Assembly (NCBI RefSeq): GCF_025345565.1
Contig: NZ_CP054475.1
Coordinates: 2,938,006 to 3,002,005 of the forward strand
From: Thalassolituus hydrocarboniclasticus
GTDB lineage: Bacteria > Pseudomonadota > Gammaproteobacteria > Pseudomonadales > Oceanobacteraceae
Direction: 5' to 3'
Length of the DNA stretch: 64,000 nt
The position numbers and the translations under genes were made by a program. The notes under the pieces were generated by a model that searched no databases, was not told the DNA's origin, and was given only the letters and a program-made list of their open reading frames with translations. Positions within the stretch are counted from its first letter, which is position 1. Every line of letters starts with the position of its first letter. Positions 18,123 through 27,045 of the stretch are shown in pieces.

Positions 18123-19664
18123 TCAGTGAACAGCGGCTTCAGCAGCAGAAGCCTGCTTATCCGCCGGACGAATGCCAAGCGAGGCAAGGGCAGCAACCAT
18201 CAGTGCCAGACCAAGTACAAAGAAGGCTTCGTTATAGGACATAACCATGGCCTGTTGCGTCACTTCCTGCATCAACAGGCCATAACTCTGCTCAGCAGCA
18301 CCACCGCCACTTTCCAGCGCACCACCGAGCAGGCGCATATACTCAATGACGTTCTGACTGCCACTGACCAGCGTCTGTTTAAGCTCAGCCAGATGGTAAT
18401 CGGTGCGCTCTGACAGCAGGGTTGCCAGCAAAGCAATGCCCACAGCACCACCCAGGTTACGCATGACGTTAAACAGGGTCGAGGCTGACGGTGCATCTTT
18501 GGGATCGAGATTCTGCGACGACATTATCGACAGTGGCACCATAATAAAAGGCTGCCCCAAAGCACGGACCAACAGTGCCGGAATAAGATACGAGCCATTA
18601 AAGTCGATACTCATATGCATATTCATCCACATACTGCCGCCGACCACAAAGAAGCCGAACGCTACCAGATATTTGGCGTCAATAAATTTCAGCAAACGGG
18701 GAATCAGCGGAAAGAAAGGCAACTGTGGAAAACCGACCCACATTAATACCAGACCAATATCCAGCGCCGTATAGTCATGTACCGATGCCAGATATAACGG
18801 CACCAGATACACCGAGCCGAATAAACCCGCCCCCAGAACAAAGTACGCCACACAGGCGAGGGAAAAATCCAGGCTGCGGAACAGGCGCAGATCCACCAGC
18901 GGATGCTCCGTAGTCAGCTGCTTACGCACAAACAGCAACAGACTCAGCCCCGACACCAGTGCCAGCCAGCGGATATATTCGGCGTCAAACCAATCGTCGC
19001 GCGCGCCTTCTTCCAGCATGATCTCCAGACAGCCAAGACCAAGCGCCATGGTCACCATGCCGAACAGATCGATTCTTTTAAGCTGTTCCGGGTCGCCTTC
19101 TTCTTTATCCAGACCCGCTGCCAGCAACATTAATACAGCAATACCGGGAATAACGTTCAGATAGAAGATGTAGTGCCAGCTGAAGGCTTCCGTCAGCCAG
19201 CCCCCCAGCGTCGGACCAATGGTTGGTGCGAAGGTCGCGGTAACACCAAACAACGCCATACCCACAGGGCGCTTATCCAGCGGCAGCAGGGTAATAATCA
19301 GGGTAAAGGCCATCGGAATCAGCGCGCCGCCACTGAATCCCTGCACGGCACGGAAGACAATCATCGACTCCAGATTCCAGGCAAAGGAACAGGCCAGCGA
19401 GGCAACAATAAAGATGGCACCATTCCACAGCAGATAACGGCGCGGCGATAACCAGGCAGCAAAGAAACCACAGAGCGGAATAGCGATCATTTCGGCGACC
19501 AGATACGAGGTCGCAATCCAGGAAGATTCTTCCAGCGTCGCGCCCAGCGCCGCCTGAATATCTTTCAGCGATGAGTTGGTAATCTGGATATCGAGAATGG
19601 CCATAAAGGCGCCCAGCAGAGCGCCACTGATGGCCAGCCAGTGCTTGGGAAAGCGCTCGCTCAT
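18123..19664 (-). CDS. DHA2-family MFS multidrug transporter (EmrB-like)
   Basis: A 513-residue drug:proton antiporter with 14 predicted membrane segments. The LDIQITNSSLKDIQAAL stretch in helix 1 and the SSWIATSYLVAEMIAIPLCG block are typical of the EmrB/QacA (DHA2) group, as is FGVTATFAPTIGPTLGGWL (motif C). Its ATG overlaps the stop of the preceding HlyD-type adaptor by 4 nt. The pair should form a tripartite efflux pump with an outer-membrane channel encoded elsewhere. Confidence 0.92.
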   Translation of the reverse strand: MSERFPKHWLAISGALLGAFMAILDIQITNSSLKDIQAALGATLEESSWIATSYLVAEMIAIPLCGFFAAWLSPRRYLLWNGAIFIVASLACSFAWNLESMIVFRAVQGFSGGALIPMAFTLIITLLPLDKRPVGMALFGVTATFAPTIGPTLGGWLTEAFSWHYIFYLNVIPGIAVLMLLAAGLDKEEGDPEQLKRIDLFGMVTMALGLGCLEIMLEEGARDDWFDAEYIRWLALVSGLSLLLFVRKQLTTEHPLVDLRLFRSLDFSLACVAYFVLGAGLFGSVYLVPLYLASVHDYTALDIGLVLMWVGFPQLPFFPLIPRLLKFIDAKYLVAFGFFVVGGSMWMNMHMSIDFNGSYLIPALLVRALGQPFIMVPLSIMSSQNLDPKDAPSASTLFNVMRNLGGAVGIALLATLLSERTDYHLAELKQTLVSGSQNVIEYMRLLGGALESGGGAAEQSYGLLMQEVTQQAMVMSYNEAFFVLGLALMVAALASLGIRPADKQASAAEAAVH

Positions 19665-20665
19665 TCAGTAAAAACCGTCACTTCCAGCGACATGCCCGGA
19701 CGTACCGCGCTCAGATCCTGATCGTCATCAAACAGAATTTTTACCGGTAAACGCTGAATCACCTTGGTGAAATTGCCGGTGGCATTTTGTGGCGGCAGCA
19801 ACGCAAATTCAGAGCCGGTGGCGGCAAAGAAGCTGTCGATATGGCCTTTCAGTACTTTGCCACCCAACGCATCCACGTGAATATCAACGGCCTGACCCAC
19901 CGCCATAGCGGCAACCTGGGTTTCTTTAAAATTGGCGTAAACCCAGATCGGTTCAGTCACCAGACTGAGGAGGCGCACACCCGGCTCAACACTCTGCCCC
20001 ACCTGCACCTGACGGCTGGTTACAACCCCCGCACGCGGCGCACGTATAGTGGTGTAGTCCAGCTCCAGCTGCGCGCGCTGTACCGCCGCCGCAGCCTTGG
20101 CCACATCAGCAGCCAGCTGTGGCTTCTCACCACTCAGTGTCACCAGATTGGCCTGCTGTGCCGCCAGCTGAGCCTTGGCCTGATTTAATCGTGCCTGCGC
20201 GGCGGCTTTGTTCAGCTCTGCGGCATCCAAATCATCCTGCGACACATATTGTTTGCCCATTAACTGCAACAAACGATCAGCCTGCTGCACCGTACGGCGC
20301 CATTCGGCATCGGCGGCAGCCACGCTGGCACGGGCGGCGACAATCTGTGACTGCTGGGCGTTTTCACGGTCGGCCAGATGCACCAGACGCGCTTCTGCCT
20401 CGGCCTGCACCGCCTCAGCCTCAGCCAGTTTCGCCTGATACAACGCCGGGTCCAGCTGCAACAGCACATCACCTTCGGCTACCAGACGGTTGGCCGGTGC
20501 GGGGGTCGCTGTTACCGTCCCCGGAATACGGCTCATAACCGGCACAATATCGGCCTTCACATAAGCATTATCGGTATCTTCACGGCCCTGATGCCACCAC
20601 CACCAATAACCACCGGCCAGCAACAAAGCTACGACCAGAATGCTGATTTTCTGTTGTTTGGACAT
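19661..20665 (-). CDS. HlyD-family efflux adaptor (EmrA-like)
   Basis: Periplasmic membrane-fusion protein of 334 residues. The ATG at 20665 is chosen: it gives a short cytoplasmic N-terminus (MSKQQK) followed by one membrane anchor (ISILVVALLLAGGYWWWW). Extending to 20746 adds a tail without homology. A biotinyl-lipoyl half-motif (TDNAYVKADIVPVMSRIPGTV), a long alanine/glutamine-rich coiled coil (about 80-190) and a C-terminal beta-barrel with YTTIRAPRAGVVTSRQVQVGQ are in family order. It probably docks the DHA2 transporter next to it onto a TolC-type channel. No local regulator gene is seen. Confidence 0.92.
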   Translation of the reverse strand: MSKQQKISILVVALLLAGGYWWWWHQGREDTDNAYVKADIVPVMSRIPGTVTATPAPANRLVAEGDVLLQLDPALYQAKLAEAEAVQAEAEARLVHLADRENAQQSQIVAARASVAAADAEWRRTVQQADRLLQLMGKQYVSQDDLDAAELNKAAAQARLNQAKAQLAAQQANLVTLSGEKPQLAADVAKAAAAVQRAQLELDYTTIRAPRAGVVTSRQVQVGQSVEPGVRLLSLVTEPIWVYANFKETQVAAMAVGQAVDIHVDALGGKVLKGHIDSFFAATGSEFALLPPQNATGNFTKVIQRLPVKILFDDDQDLSAVRPGMSLEVTVFTE

Positions 20666-20979
20666 AAAAAACCTGAAAAATGGGCTACGAAAATCGTACC
20701 AGTCTAACGGTAATGTGTTCAGTGTAAACAGAGGTTTTGTAGCCAAACTGTTCCATTATCAGAACAGATTCTGGCCGATTAGACACCTTCAGAGGTTAAA
20801 TGAGACATAGCATGACCTGCACCAGCCAGATAAGCGCCAGGCCGAAGCCAGAGCATACAAAGACAATATGGCGGCAACCCCGAATATATACCGCTCACAG
20901 TCTCCCACGATTGATCAGACTAAAGAGCACGATATCGCAACCACGGCCTGCATCGGTTCTATAGCATTCCGGTCGGCGG
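20666..20979. other. Intergenic region upstream of the emrA-like gene
   Basis: About 310 bp without a supportable gene. It must contain the minus-strand promoter of the efflux pair. I see no clear operator, RNA gene or terminator. Confidence 0.5.
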
Positions 20980-21999
20980 CTAAAACAAATACTCCAAACC
21001 GGCCATCAACACATCCACCGGATTGCGCTGGCCATTTTCCTGATAAAAAGACAGATAAGCAGACAACCGATAAGTAAGATAGGTGCCGCCCTGCAAAGCA
21101 ACGCCCTGATTAACGCCACGGGAATATTCAGCCTTCAGGTAGGAATAACGATTGGGATACCAGGTTGCATAGTAACGCCAGAGCTCTTCGTCAGAGGATC
21201 GCTTTACAGAGGTTTTTGCATTCAGAAGGCCCGGAAAGTCATCGGAGGCAGGGTCAATCAGACCATTGAAATAATTAAGGTCTGAGATCTCTTCACTAAC
21301 ATCAGCAGTGGCCCAAGCCATACCCGCCGATAAATATGAGCCATCCGGCATGCGGTCGGTATACATCATTGCTAATTCATCTGACGTTCGGCCTGCGACA
21401 GACTGAAGATAATAGTGATTACCGACTGTCGGAAACTTATATGGCATAGACAAGCTTTCAGCGTATTTGTACCGCACCGTTGAATCATTATCTGTACGGC
21501 TGAAACGCACAAAAAACTCATCGATATATACCCCCAGAGACTTAATATCTATCGACTGATCCGCCATCGCATCCTGACGGCCAGAGAAGTTTACCGCCAC
21601 ATCCACATCGGCATCCTGCATCTCTGATTTGGACCAGCTGAATACAAGGGGGCTTTGCGCTGAGGCCAGTGTCAGTCCTTTACCGAGATAATGACTGCTG
21701 ACATCAATTCCTGATGCCTGAGTAACCGCGGTACGGCTCAGATATACCGAACTGCTGCGGTTAAAATACTCCTGCAGTCCCATAGGGTAATCGTTACGGG
21801 CATTCACTGGCGAAAAGAATATTTGCCCTCTCAGCATCCGGCTATCGGTCTCCATGCTGTCTGAGTCGGAAGAACGGATCTCATAACCAACCCGGGCACG
21901 GTATTCAGATAACCCATCGGCAATAGCAAAAGGAGCAACAAAAGGCGTAAAAACAAGACTGCCCAGCAGGGCAAAACGAAAAGCACAACGAAAATCCAT
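20980..21999 (-). CDS. Predicted outer-membrane beta-barrel protein
   Basis: 339 residues with a signal peptide (FALLGSLVFTPFVAPFAIADG). The mature part is rich in alternating strands (YRARVGYEIR, SVYLSRTAVTQ, LSAYLSFYQ) and ends in phenylalanine (LMAGLEYLF), the usual BAM recognition signature of outer-membrane barrels. I do not recognise a named family; a porin-like or surface barrel of about 12-16 strands would fit. It stands alone between the efflux pair and a SHOCT protein, with no obvious operon partner. Confidence 0.55.
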   Translation of the reverse strand: MDFRCAFRFALLGSLVFTPFVAPFAIADGLSEYRARVGYEIRSSDSDSMETDSRMLRGQIFFSPVNARNDYPMGLQEYFNRSSSVYLSRTAVTQASGIDVSSHYLGKGLTLASAQSPLVFSWSKSEMQDADVDVAVNFSGRQDAMADQSIDIKSLGVYIDEFFVRFSRTDNDSTVRYKYAESLSMPYKFPTVGNHYYLQSVAGRTSDELAMMYTDRMPDGSYLSAGMAWATADVSEEISDLNYFNGLIDPASDDFPGLLNAKTSVKRSSDEELWRYYATWYPNRYSYLKAEYSRGVNQGVALQGGTYLTYRLSAYLSFYQENGQRNPVDVLMAGLEYLF

Positions 22000-22109
22000 T
22001 AGCGTACAGCGTTCCTGATTCCTTCAAGTCTGCGCGCATTCTATAGACAATTGATGTGGAAAAACAGCAGCAGCCTGTCGGGCTTTCAGCCGTGCTGCCG
22101 CAATATGCT

Positions 22110-22571
22110 TTATAAATCCTTCAGAATATCCTGACGCTTCGCCTGATATTCTTCTGCACTGATCAGACCTTTGGCTTTCAGCGATTCCAACACCAGCAAA
22201 CGCTTCTCTACGGTACTCCAGCCTTCAGCACCTTTTACTACTGTTTCCGCAGTGGCAGCCGCTGCAGCACAACGGTAATAATCCGCCGACACTTTGGTGG
22301 CAACTACGGTTTTCATCCCGGTCAGCGAAGGTTTTTTACGCCGGCTTTCTTCGCTGTCACCCATCAGCAGCGCATCCGCTCCGGCAGCAACCGCCTGGGT
22401 CTGGTGCCAGTTCAGACACTCTTCCGCCGCCAGTCTTGCTTCCGTAGAGCATTGTTCCTGCGCCAGCCATGTACAACCAGTTTCCTCACCAGCGGACAGC
22501 ACCCTGATGTTATCCGCTGCGCTGGCAAAGCATGGCAGCAGAACCAGCATAAGCATTCCTGTTCTGATCAT
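22110..22571 (-). CDS. Secreted SHOCT-domain protein
   Basis: 153 residues: a signal peptide (MLMLVLLPCFASAA), a central domain with three cysteines resembling DUF4156-type periplasmic proteins (GCTWLAQEQC, AAGADALLMGD), and a C-terminal SHOCT helix pair (LLVLESLKAKGLISAEEYQAKR near 125-148). SHOCT segments are oligomerisation modules with no catalytic role. The function is unknown. It is divergent from the lipoprotein gene at 22747, sharing about 175 bp of upstream DNA. Confidence 0.65.
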   Translation of the reverse strand: MIRTGMLMLVLLPCFASAADNIRVLSAGEETGCTWLAQEQCSTEARLAAEECLNWHQTQAVAAGADALLMGDSEESRRKKPSLTGMKTVVATKVSADYYRCAAAAATAETVVKGAEGWSTVEKRLLVLESLKAKGLISAEEYQAKRQDILKDL

Positions 22572-22746
22572 TTTTGTTTCCCCACAGTATTCACAGCAAC
22601 TTTATCACAGCTTTACCGCTACCTTAGCAACTGCATTGAAGAGCTGGCAGCATATAAATACAATGCCGCCAATGAGGCACAGCCTGACTCCACAATGGTC
22701 TGACATCACCTCATATACTTATTATTTCAAGGACGTTTTATTCTCA

Positions 22747-23322
22747 ATGAAAACACTGTTAGCACTCCCACTGCTGTTACTCCTTACCGCCTGTACTCAC
22801 TATTCAGTATCCAACGTCAGCCTGCTGCACAATGAACCTGTTGCCCAGCCTGCACAGACCCAGCCATTCCTGCTGAATATTGACGCTGATAAAAACTGCT
22901 ACAGCAGCCGGGTGGGACAAAGCATCCGTACAACCTGCTCTAACAAAGGCCGCATTCAAACCATTGTTGCGGCATTCAAAGAACAGGGATTAGCGGCCAG
23001 ACCGCCGCAGGAAAATCAGCCTGCGCCGACCATCAGCGTCAAAGTTGACAGCATCAACAGCTTCGTTGAATACACCACCGGTTTCTTCAATATCATTACC
23101 CTTGGTCTGTCACCGCTGTATCACTACGATGATTATATCGTGACCTATAAAGATGCCGAAAACGGCGTCGAAATTACCGACAGCGTACGGGTGTCATCCT
23201 ACTCAGGCTGGTTCTCATTATTTATGTCGAATCCGGAAGATCTCGGACGCGGCGAAATCAAACTGCGTGCAGAAAAAAATCTGATCCGCTCCGTTGTCAG
23301 CGAAATCAAAACTGCCGAGTAA
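22747..23322 (+). CDS. Predicted lipoprotein of unknown function
   Basis: 191 residues with a lipoprotein signal and lipobox LLTAC (MKTLLALPLLLLLTAC). The ATG at 22747 is chosen because it opens the signal peptide. The mature part has DADKNCYSSRVGQSIRTTC with two cysteines, an ISVKVDSINSFVEYTTGFFN segment and the tail EIKLRAEKNLIRSVVSEI. It resembles small outer-membrane lipoproteins with an SHS2/YajG-like fold, though I cannot name the family. A GC-rich hairpin follows at 23364-23388. Confidence 0.7.
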   Translation: MKTLLALPLLLLLTACTHYSVSNVSLLHNEPVAQPAQTQPFLLNIDADKNCYSSRVGQSIRTTCSNKGRIQTIVAAFKEQGLAARPPQENQPAPTISVKVDSINSFVEYTTGFFNIITLGLSPLYHYDDYIVTYKDAENGVEITDSVRVSSYSGWFSLFMSNPEDLGRGEIKLRAEKNLIRSVVSEIKTAE

Positions 23323-23363
23323 CAACCACAAACTAACAACCGCAGAGCCATTTATTTCTGCAG

Positions 23364-23388
23364 GGCCGCCAGCCATAAGCTGGCGGCC
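23364..23388 (+). terminator. Hairpin after the 22747 lipoprotein gene
   Basis: GGCCGCCAGC pairs perfectly with GCTGGCGGCC across a CATAA loop, 41 nt past the stop. The T-tail is weak, so termination may be inefficient. Confidence 0.55.
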
Positions 23389-23828
23389 TTGCTATGGAAT
23401 AGCTGATATCCTGCAGCGCAGAATACGGCCGGATGAATATTATCAACATTCCGGCCAAACAGATTCTGATAAGAACTCCCCCGTCTCTCCTCAGCCTAGA
23501 ATGCAGCAGAAGAACAATTCCGGATCAGCCAAAAGGCTGCATGCACAGGATTACAGAGCAAACAATCTGTAACCAAACTCAACGCTTCGCTCAACATTTG
23601 ACCTGAAGATATATACAAACCAATACATTTGTGGCAACAAAACTGACAGAGCATCGCGTAAGGATGATCCGTCGCCTTACTTACAACGTAATTCTGTGAG
23701 CGAAGCCTCAATAATAAGCAGGTAGGTATCCGGCCAAACTGTTACTATTTTTCATACCGATTGTCCCTGTATCCCGGCACAATAAAAATCACGAATAAGA
23801 TACAAAGCATTACTTATAAGGAGTCTTC
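23389..23828. other. Intergenic region upstream of pilU
   Basis: About 440 bp with no supportable gene; a 71-codon open frame on the minus strand lacks homology or a good start. The 3' end holds the pilU ribosome-binding site (AAGGAG, just before ATG at 23829) and presumably its promoter. Confidence 0.5.
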
Positions 23829-25004
23829 ATGAGCATCGAAAACTGGCTTCACCTTCTGGCAAAACACGATGGCTCTGATCTTTATCTGAGTAAAGGTGCC
23901 CCACCATGCGCAAAATTTCAGGGACAGTTAAAACCAATAAGTCGCGATGTTCTTGGTCCTGGTGATATTGAAAAAATTGCCTATTCCATTATGTCAGAAG
24001 CACAACGCAAAGAATTTGAAGATGAAATGGAACTGAATATGGCCATGTCTAATTCTTCCGGCCGCTTCCGTATTAATATTTTCAAACAGCAGCACGAAGT
24101 GTCGATGGTGGCACGTAATATCAATACCGAAATTCCCGATATCGCCCAGCTGAATCTGCCACCGGTACTGAAAGAAGTGATTACTGCCAAACGTGGTTTA
24201 ATTCTGTTTGTTGGCGGTACAGGCTCCGGAAAATCCACTTCGCTGGCCGCGCTGATTGACCACCGTAACGCCACTACCTACGGCCATATTATTACCATCG
24301 AAGACCCGATTGAATTTGTGCACAAGCACAAGAAAAGCGTGATTAACCAACGTGAAGTCGGTACCGATACCAAAAGCTATGCCGCAGCGTTAAAAAACAC
24401 CCTGCGTCAGGCACCAGACGTGATTCTGATTGGTGAGATCCGTGATGCCGAAACCATGGAACATGCCCTCGCCTTCGCCGAAACCGGCCATCTGGCCATT
24501 TCCACTCTGCATGCCAACAATGCCAACCAGGCCTTTGAACGTATTGTGAATATGTTCCCGGAAGAGCGCCGCAATCAGATTCTGCTTGGTCTTGGCCAGA
24601 ATGTGCGCGCCATTATTTCCCAGCGCCTGATTCCTACCATCGATGGTAAACGTGCAGCTGCCGTTGAAGTGCTGCTGGGCAATAAAACCGTAGAAGATCT
24701 GATTATTCGCGGTGACTTCCCATCCATTAAAGAAATTATGAACAAGTCCGAAAACCTCGGCATGCAGACTTTCGACGGTGCACTCTACCATCTGTACAAA
24801 CAGGGCAAGATCACTCTGGAACAGGCACTGAAGAACGCCGACTCTGAAAACAACCTGCGTCTGCGCATTAAACTGGGTGATAACAAACCGGAAGCAGCTA
24901 AGCCTGCGGCGGCAAAACCAGCGGCCCCTAAAGCCGCTCCCGCCACATCCGGACTGGAACTCAGCCTGATGGATGACAGCAGTAAAGAAGAGGCTTATGC
25001 CTGA
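23829..25004 (+). CDS. pilU: Type IV pilus retraction ATPase PilU
   Basis: PilT/PilU-type hexameric ATPase at the base of type IV pili, an accessory retraction motor for twitching. 391 residues, with an N-terminal PAS-like domain (1-110), Walker A GGTGSGKST (129-137), an Asp box (IITIEDPIEFVH), Walker B-like VILIGEIRDAETM and a His box (HLAISTLHANNA). PilU rather than PilT is inferred from HDGSDLYLSKGAPPCAKFQG and the longer C-terminus, which ends in an Ala/Pro/Lys linker plus an acidic tail. Unlike many genomes, pilT is not adjacent in this window. A terminator follows at 25029. Confidence 0.92.
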   Translation: MSIENWLHLLAKHDGSDLYLSKGAPPCAKFQGQLKPISRDVLGPGDIEKIAYSIMSEAQRKEFEDEMELNMAMSNSSGRFRINIFKQQHEVSMVARNINTEIPDIAQLNLPPVLKEVITAKRGLILFVGGTGSGKSTSLAALIDHRNATTYGHIITIEDPIEFVHKHKKSVINQREVGTDTKSYAAALKNTLRQAPDVILIGEIRDAETMEHALAFAETGHLAISTLHANNANQAFERIVNMFPEERRNQILLGLGQNVRAIISQRLIPTIDGKRAAAVEVLLGNKTVEDLIIRGDFPSIKEIMNKSENLGMQTFDGALYHLYKQGKITLEQALKNADSENNLRLRIKLGDNKPEAAKPAAAKPAAPKAAPATSGLELSLMDDSSKEEAYA

Positions 25005-25028
25005 TTAACGGCATACAGTCAGATAATA

Positions 25029-25055
25029 AAAGCGGGTCTGATGGCCCGTTTTTAT
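25029..25055 (+). terminator. Terminator after pilU
   Basis: An eight-pair stem including G-U wobbles (AGCGGGTC with GGCCCGTT, loop TGAT) followed by a T-run, 25 nt past the stop. Confidence 0.75.
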
Positions 25056-25160
25056 TGTTCGTTATTCCGACTGGAGAATCAGCCAGGTTCCGGTAAACAT
25101 TGCAGCCAAAAGAAGAAAAATACGATATTCTCGGCTCCCATATATTTACAGGAGTTTACT

Positions 25161-25556
25161 ATGCAAAGGATTCTGCTTCTTCTGCTCGCCGCAGGCGCTG
25201 CTTACTACGTGTTCAACCCTTCATCTTCCGCAACAACGCCATCAGCGGCGTCCGGCAGGGTGTATATCGAGCCCGGAGCCTATCGCAATGTTCAGGTTGA
25301 GCTGTACGCCACCGACTGGTGCCCTTACTGCAAGCAAGCGCGGGCCTTTATGGATAAAGAAGGTATCTCCTACATTGAGTACAATATCGAGCAGGACCCG
25401 GCGGCACTGAAGCGGCAGAAAGCATTACTTGGTGACAAGTACAACCCGAGCAAAGCCAACGTTCCCTTTTTTGTCGCCAATGGCCACACCAAAAAAGGCT
25501 ATAGCGAAGCCCGCTTTATTAAATTTCTGCAAATAGCTGCCGCGGCGCCGAAATAA
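25161..25556 (+). CDS. Membrane-anchored glutaredoxin-like protein
   Basis: 131 residues. The ATG at 25161 follows an AGGAG site. An N-terminal hydrophobic segment (ILLLLLAAGAAYYVF) anchors or exports the protein. The rest is a glutaredoxin fold with the active site DWCPYCKQAR and a cis-proline strand (ANVPFFVANG). Probably a periplasm-facing thiol-disulfide protein. The partner is unknown, and no Dsb gene is adjacent. Confidence 0.85.
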   Translation: MQRILLLLLAAGAAYYVFNPSSSATTPSAASGRVYIEPGAYRNVQVELYATDWCPYCKQARAFMDKEGISYIEYNIEQDPAALKRQKALLGDKYNPSKANVPFFVANGHTKKGYSEARFIKFLQIAAAAPK

Positions 25557-25591
25557 GCGCACACGACAAAAAACAGCGGAAGGGATTAACG

Positions 25592-26629
25592 TTAAAAGAC
25601 CGTCACAGATTCCAGCCGGTCAATGGATTCGCCCATAGTAAAACTGAATGGGCGACCCATTCTCTCAGCTGCCATAAAGCGGCATTTCTCTTTCAGGTTT
25701 TGCATCGAAAAATAATTCACCTGCCTGCTCTGATGCTGGACAGTACCCATGGTGCCAAGCTGAAATTCCACCGCACCGATCTCTTTACGGTACAGCGCAA
25801 CACTCTCGCTGTTGATAAAGGTGGTGGATAAAAGCACCTCTTTGTTGTCGAGCTTAGCCTGCATCGCCGGAGTTGTATCACCCAGAGTGACAGTGATATC
25901 CACCGGAATGTTATAGCGGCTGTGGGAGCTCTCCGGGCGGCGTACCAGCACAATACCTTGCGGTATAGGCGACGCCTTGTCGGCGGTATTGTCTGCTGAT
26001 GCAGTCGACTCTCCGATCGCTTCTGCTGGTCGATAAATCACATCGACATCGGTAAAAGGCAGTGCCGGTGACATATTGACGGCAACAGAACAAAAAGCCT
26101 CGCCTTCGCTCTCGCGTGAGCCTTTTAAAGCCGCTGCATACATATCCCCCAGGCTATACGACAAGCCAATAATCGCATCATCTATGCTCAGCTGCGTGCG
26201 ATACTCTGTCGCCAGGGTTTTAACGTCTTCGCGGTAATCCTCAGCGTCTGACTTGATCTGTTCAGGGCGCAGGGTAAGGTTCAGATAAAAGTCATCGTCG
26301 CGGGCTTTAATAATACTTTCCAGCGCGTCACGCAGAGCATTTTCCTGCGCTGCGGATAAACCAGCAAACAGCGGCATATTGAGCACCATGGTTCTGCCGC
26401 TGTAGTCGTCCTTATCGTAGCTGATACGCACGGTATCCGGATCAATACCGGCCTCTGTCAGCAATGCGATAACGCCTTCACGATATACGGGTTTAATACG
26501 GCTGCCGGTATTGTAATCCACCCGCTCTGCCACAACCGAAGTCGCAAATTTCAGTTCGGCAATATCGCTGCGACAACCTGCTGACAGTGCAGCCAATACC
26601 AGTACAAACAGAGAGACCACGCGCTTCAT
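25592..26629 (-). CDS. Predicted lipoprotein of unknown function
   Basis: 345 residues from the ATG at 26629, which opens a lipoprotein signal (MKRVVSLFVLVLAALSAGC, lipobox LSAGC). The mature protein has TGSRIKPVYREGVIALLTEAG, a region near residue 90 rich in charged helices, and strands such as GRTMVLNMPLF. The middle is punctuated by a low-complexity spacer (ESTASADNTADKAS). I do not recognise the family. It stands alone, convergent with the glutaredoxin-like gene, and marks the left border of the accessory island. Confidence 0.6.
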   Translation of the reverse strand: MKRVVSLFVLVLAALSAGCRSDIAELKFATSVVAERVDYNTGSRIKPVYREGVIALLTEAGIDPDTVRISYDKDDYSGRTMVLNMPLFAGLSAAQENALRDALESIIKARDDDFYLNLTLRPEQIKSDAEDYREDVKTLATEYRTQLSIDDAIIGLSYSLGDMYAAALKGSRESEGEAFCSVAVNMSPALPFTDVDVIYRPAEAIGESTASADNTADKASPIPQGIVLVRRPESSHSRYNIPVDITVTLGDTTPAMQAKLDNKEVLLSTTFINSESVALYRKEIGAVEFQLGTMGTVQHQSRQVNYFSMQNLKEKCRFMAAERMGRPFSFTMGESIDRLESVTVF

Positions 26630-27045
26630 GCAAAATCCTGTGCGTTTGAATAAGCCCGGCAGTGTAATCGCGCGCACCAAAGCGGGTAAAGGCAGAGAGC
26701 CGGAAAAGCATCTGTTACTGACCAACTTAATTATAGATTTGGGACAGGAGCCGCAATCTGCCAGCTTCAGCCTGTGTTTAGCCTCTGCCAGACCCGCACC
26801 TGCCGTCGCTGGCCTGGTCAGTCGTCACGGTCACTGCAAGGCAGCAGGATGAGAGAAGAAAGCAGAGAAGAAAGCAGAGAAGAAAGCAGAGTGGAGGGGC
26901 TGCCCGTAAAAACCAGACACCCATTGCGATACTAAATTCTTACAACCGGTGTCTGTTAGTGTTAGAGAGTCTTAGAGTGGGTGTCTTATTAGTATCGAAT
27001 ACTGGTTTACAATACATCATAAATAGGTGCCCATCGATAGACTAC
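26630..27045. repeat. Island-boundary spacer with tandem and inverted repeats
   Basis: No gene is visible. A 12-bp unit AGAGAAGAAAGC is repeated 3.3 times at 26852-26891. Exact inverted-repeat arms then follow: AACCAG (26911-26916) with CTGGTT (27002-27007), AGACACCCA (26915-26923) with TGGGTGTCT (26978-26986), and CGATACTAA (26927-26935) with TTAGTATCG (26989-26997). The last two pairs interlock rather than nest. The set lies just beyond the 3' end of the STAND gene. Confidence 0.6.

Noticed and set aside
26852-26891. CRISPR array
   Set aside because: The 12-bp units are contiguous with no spacers and no cas gene is near.
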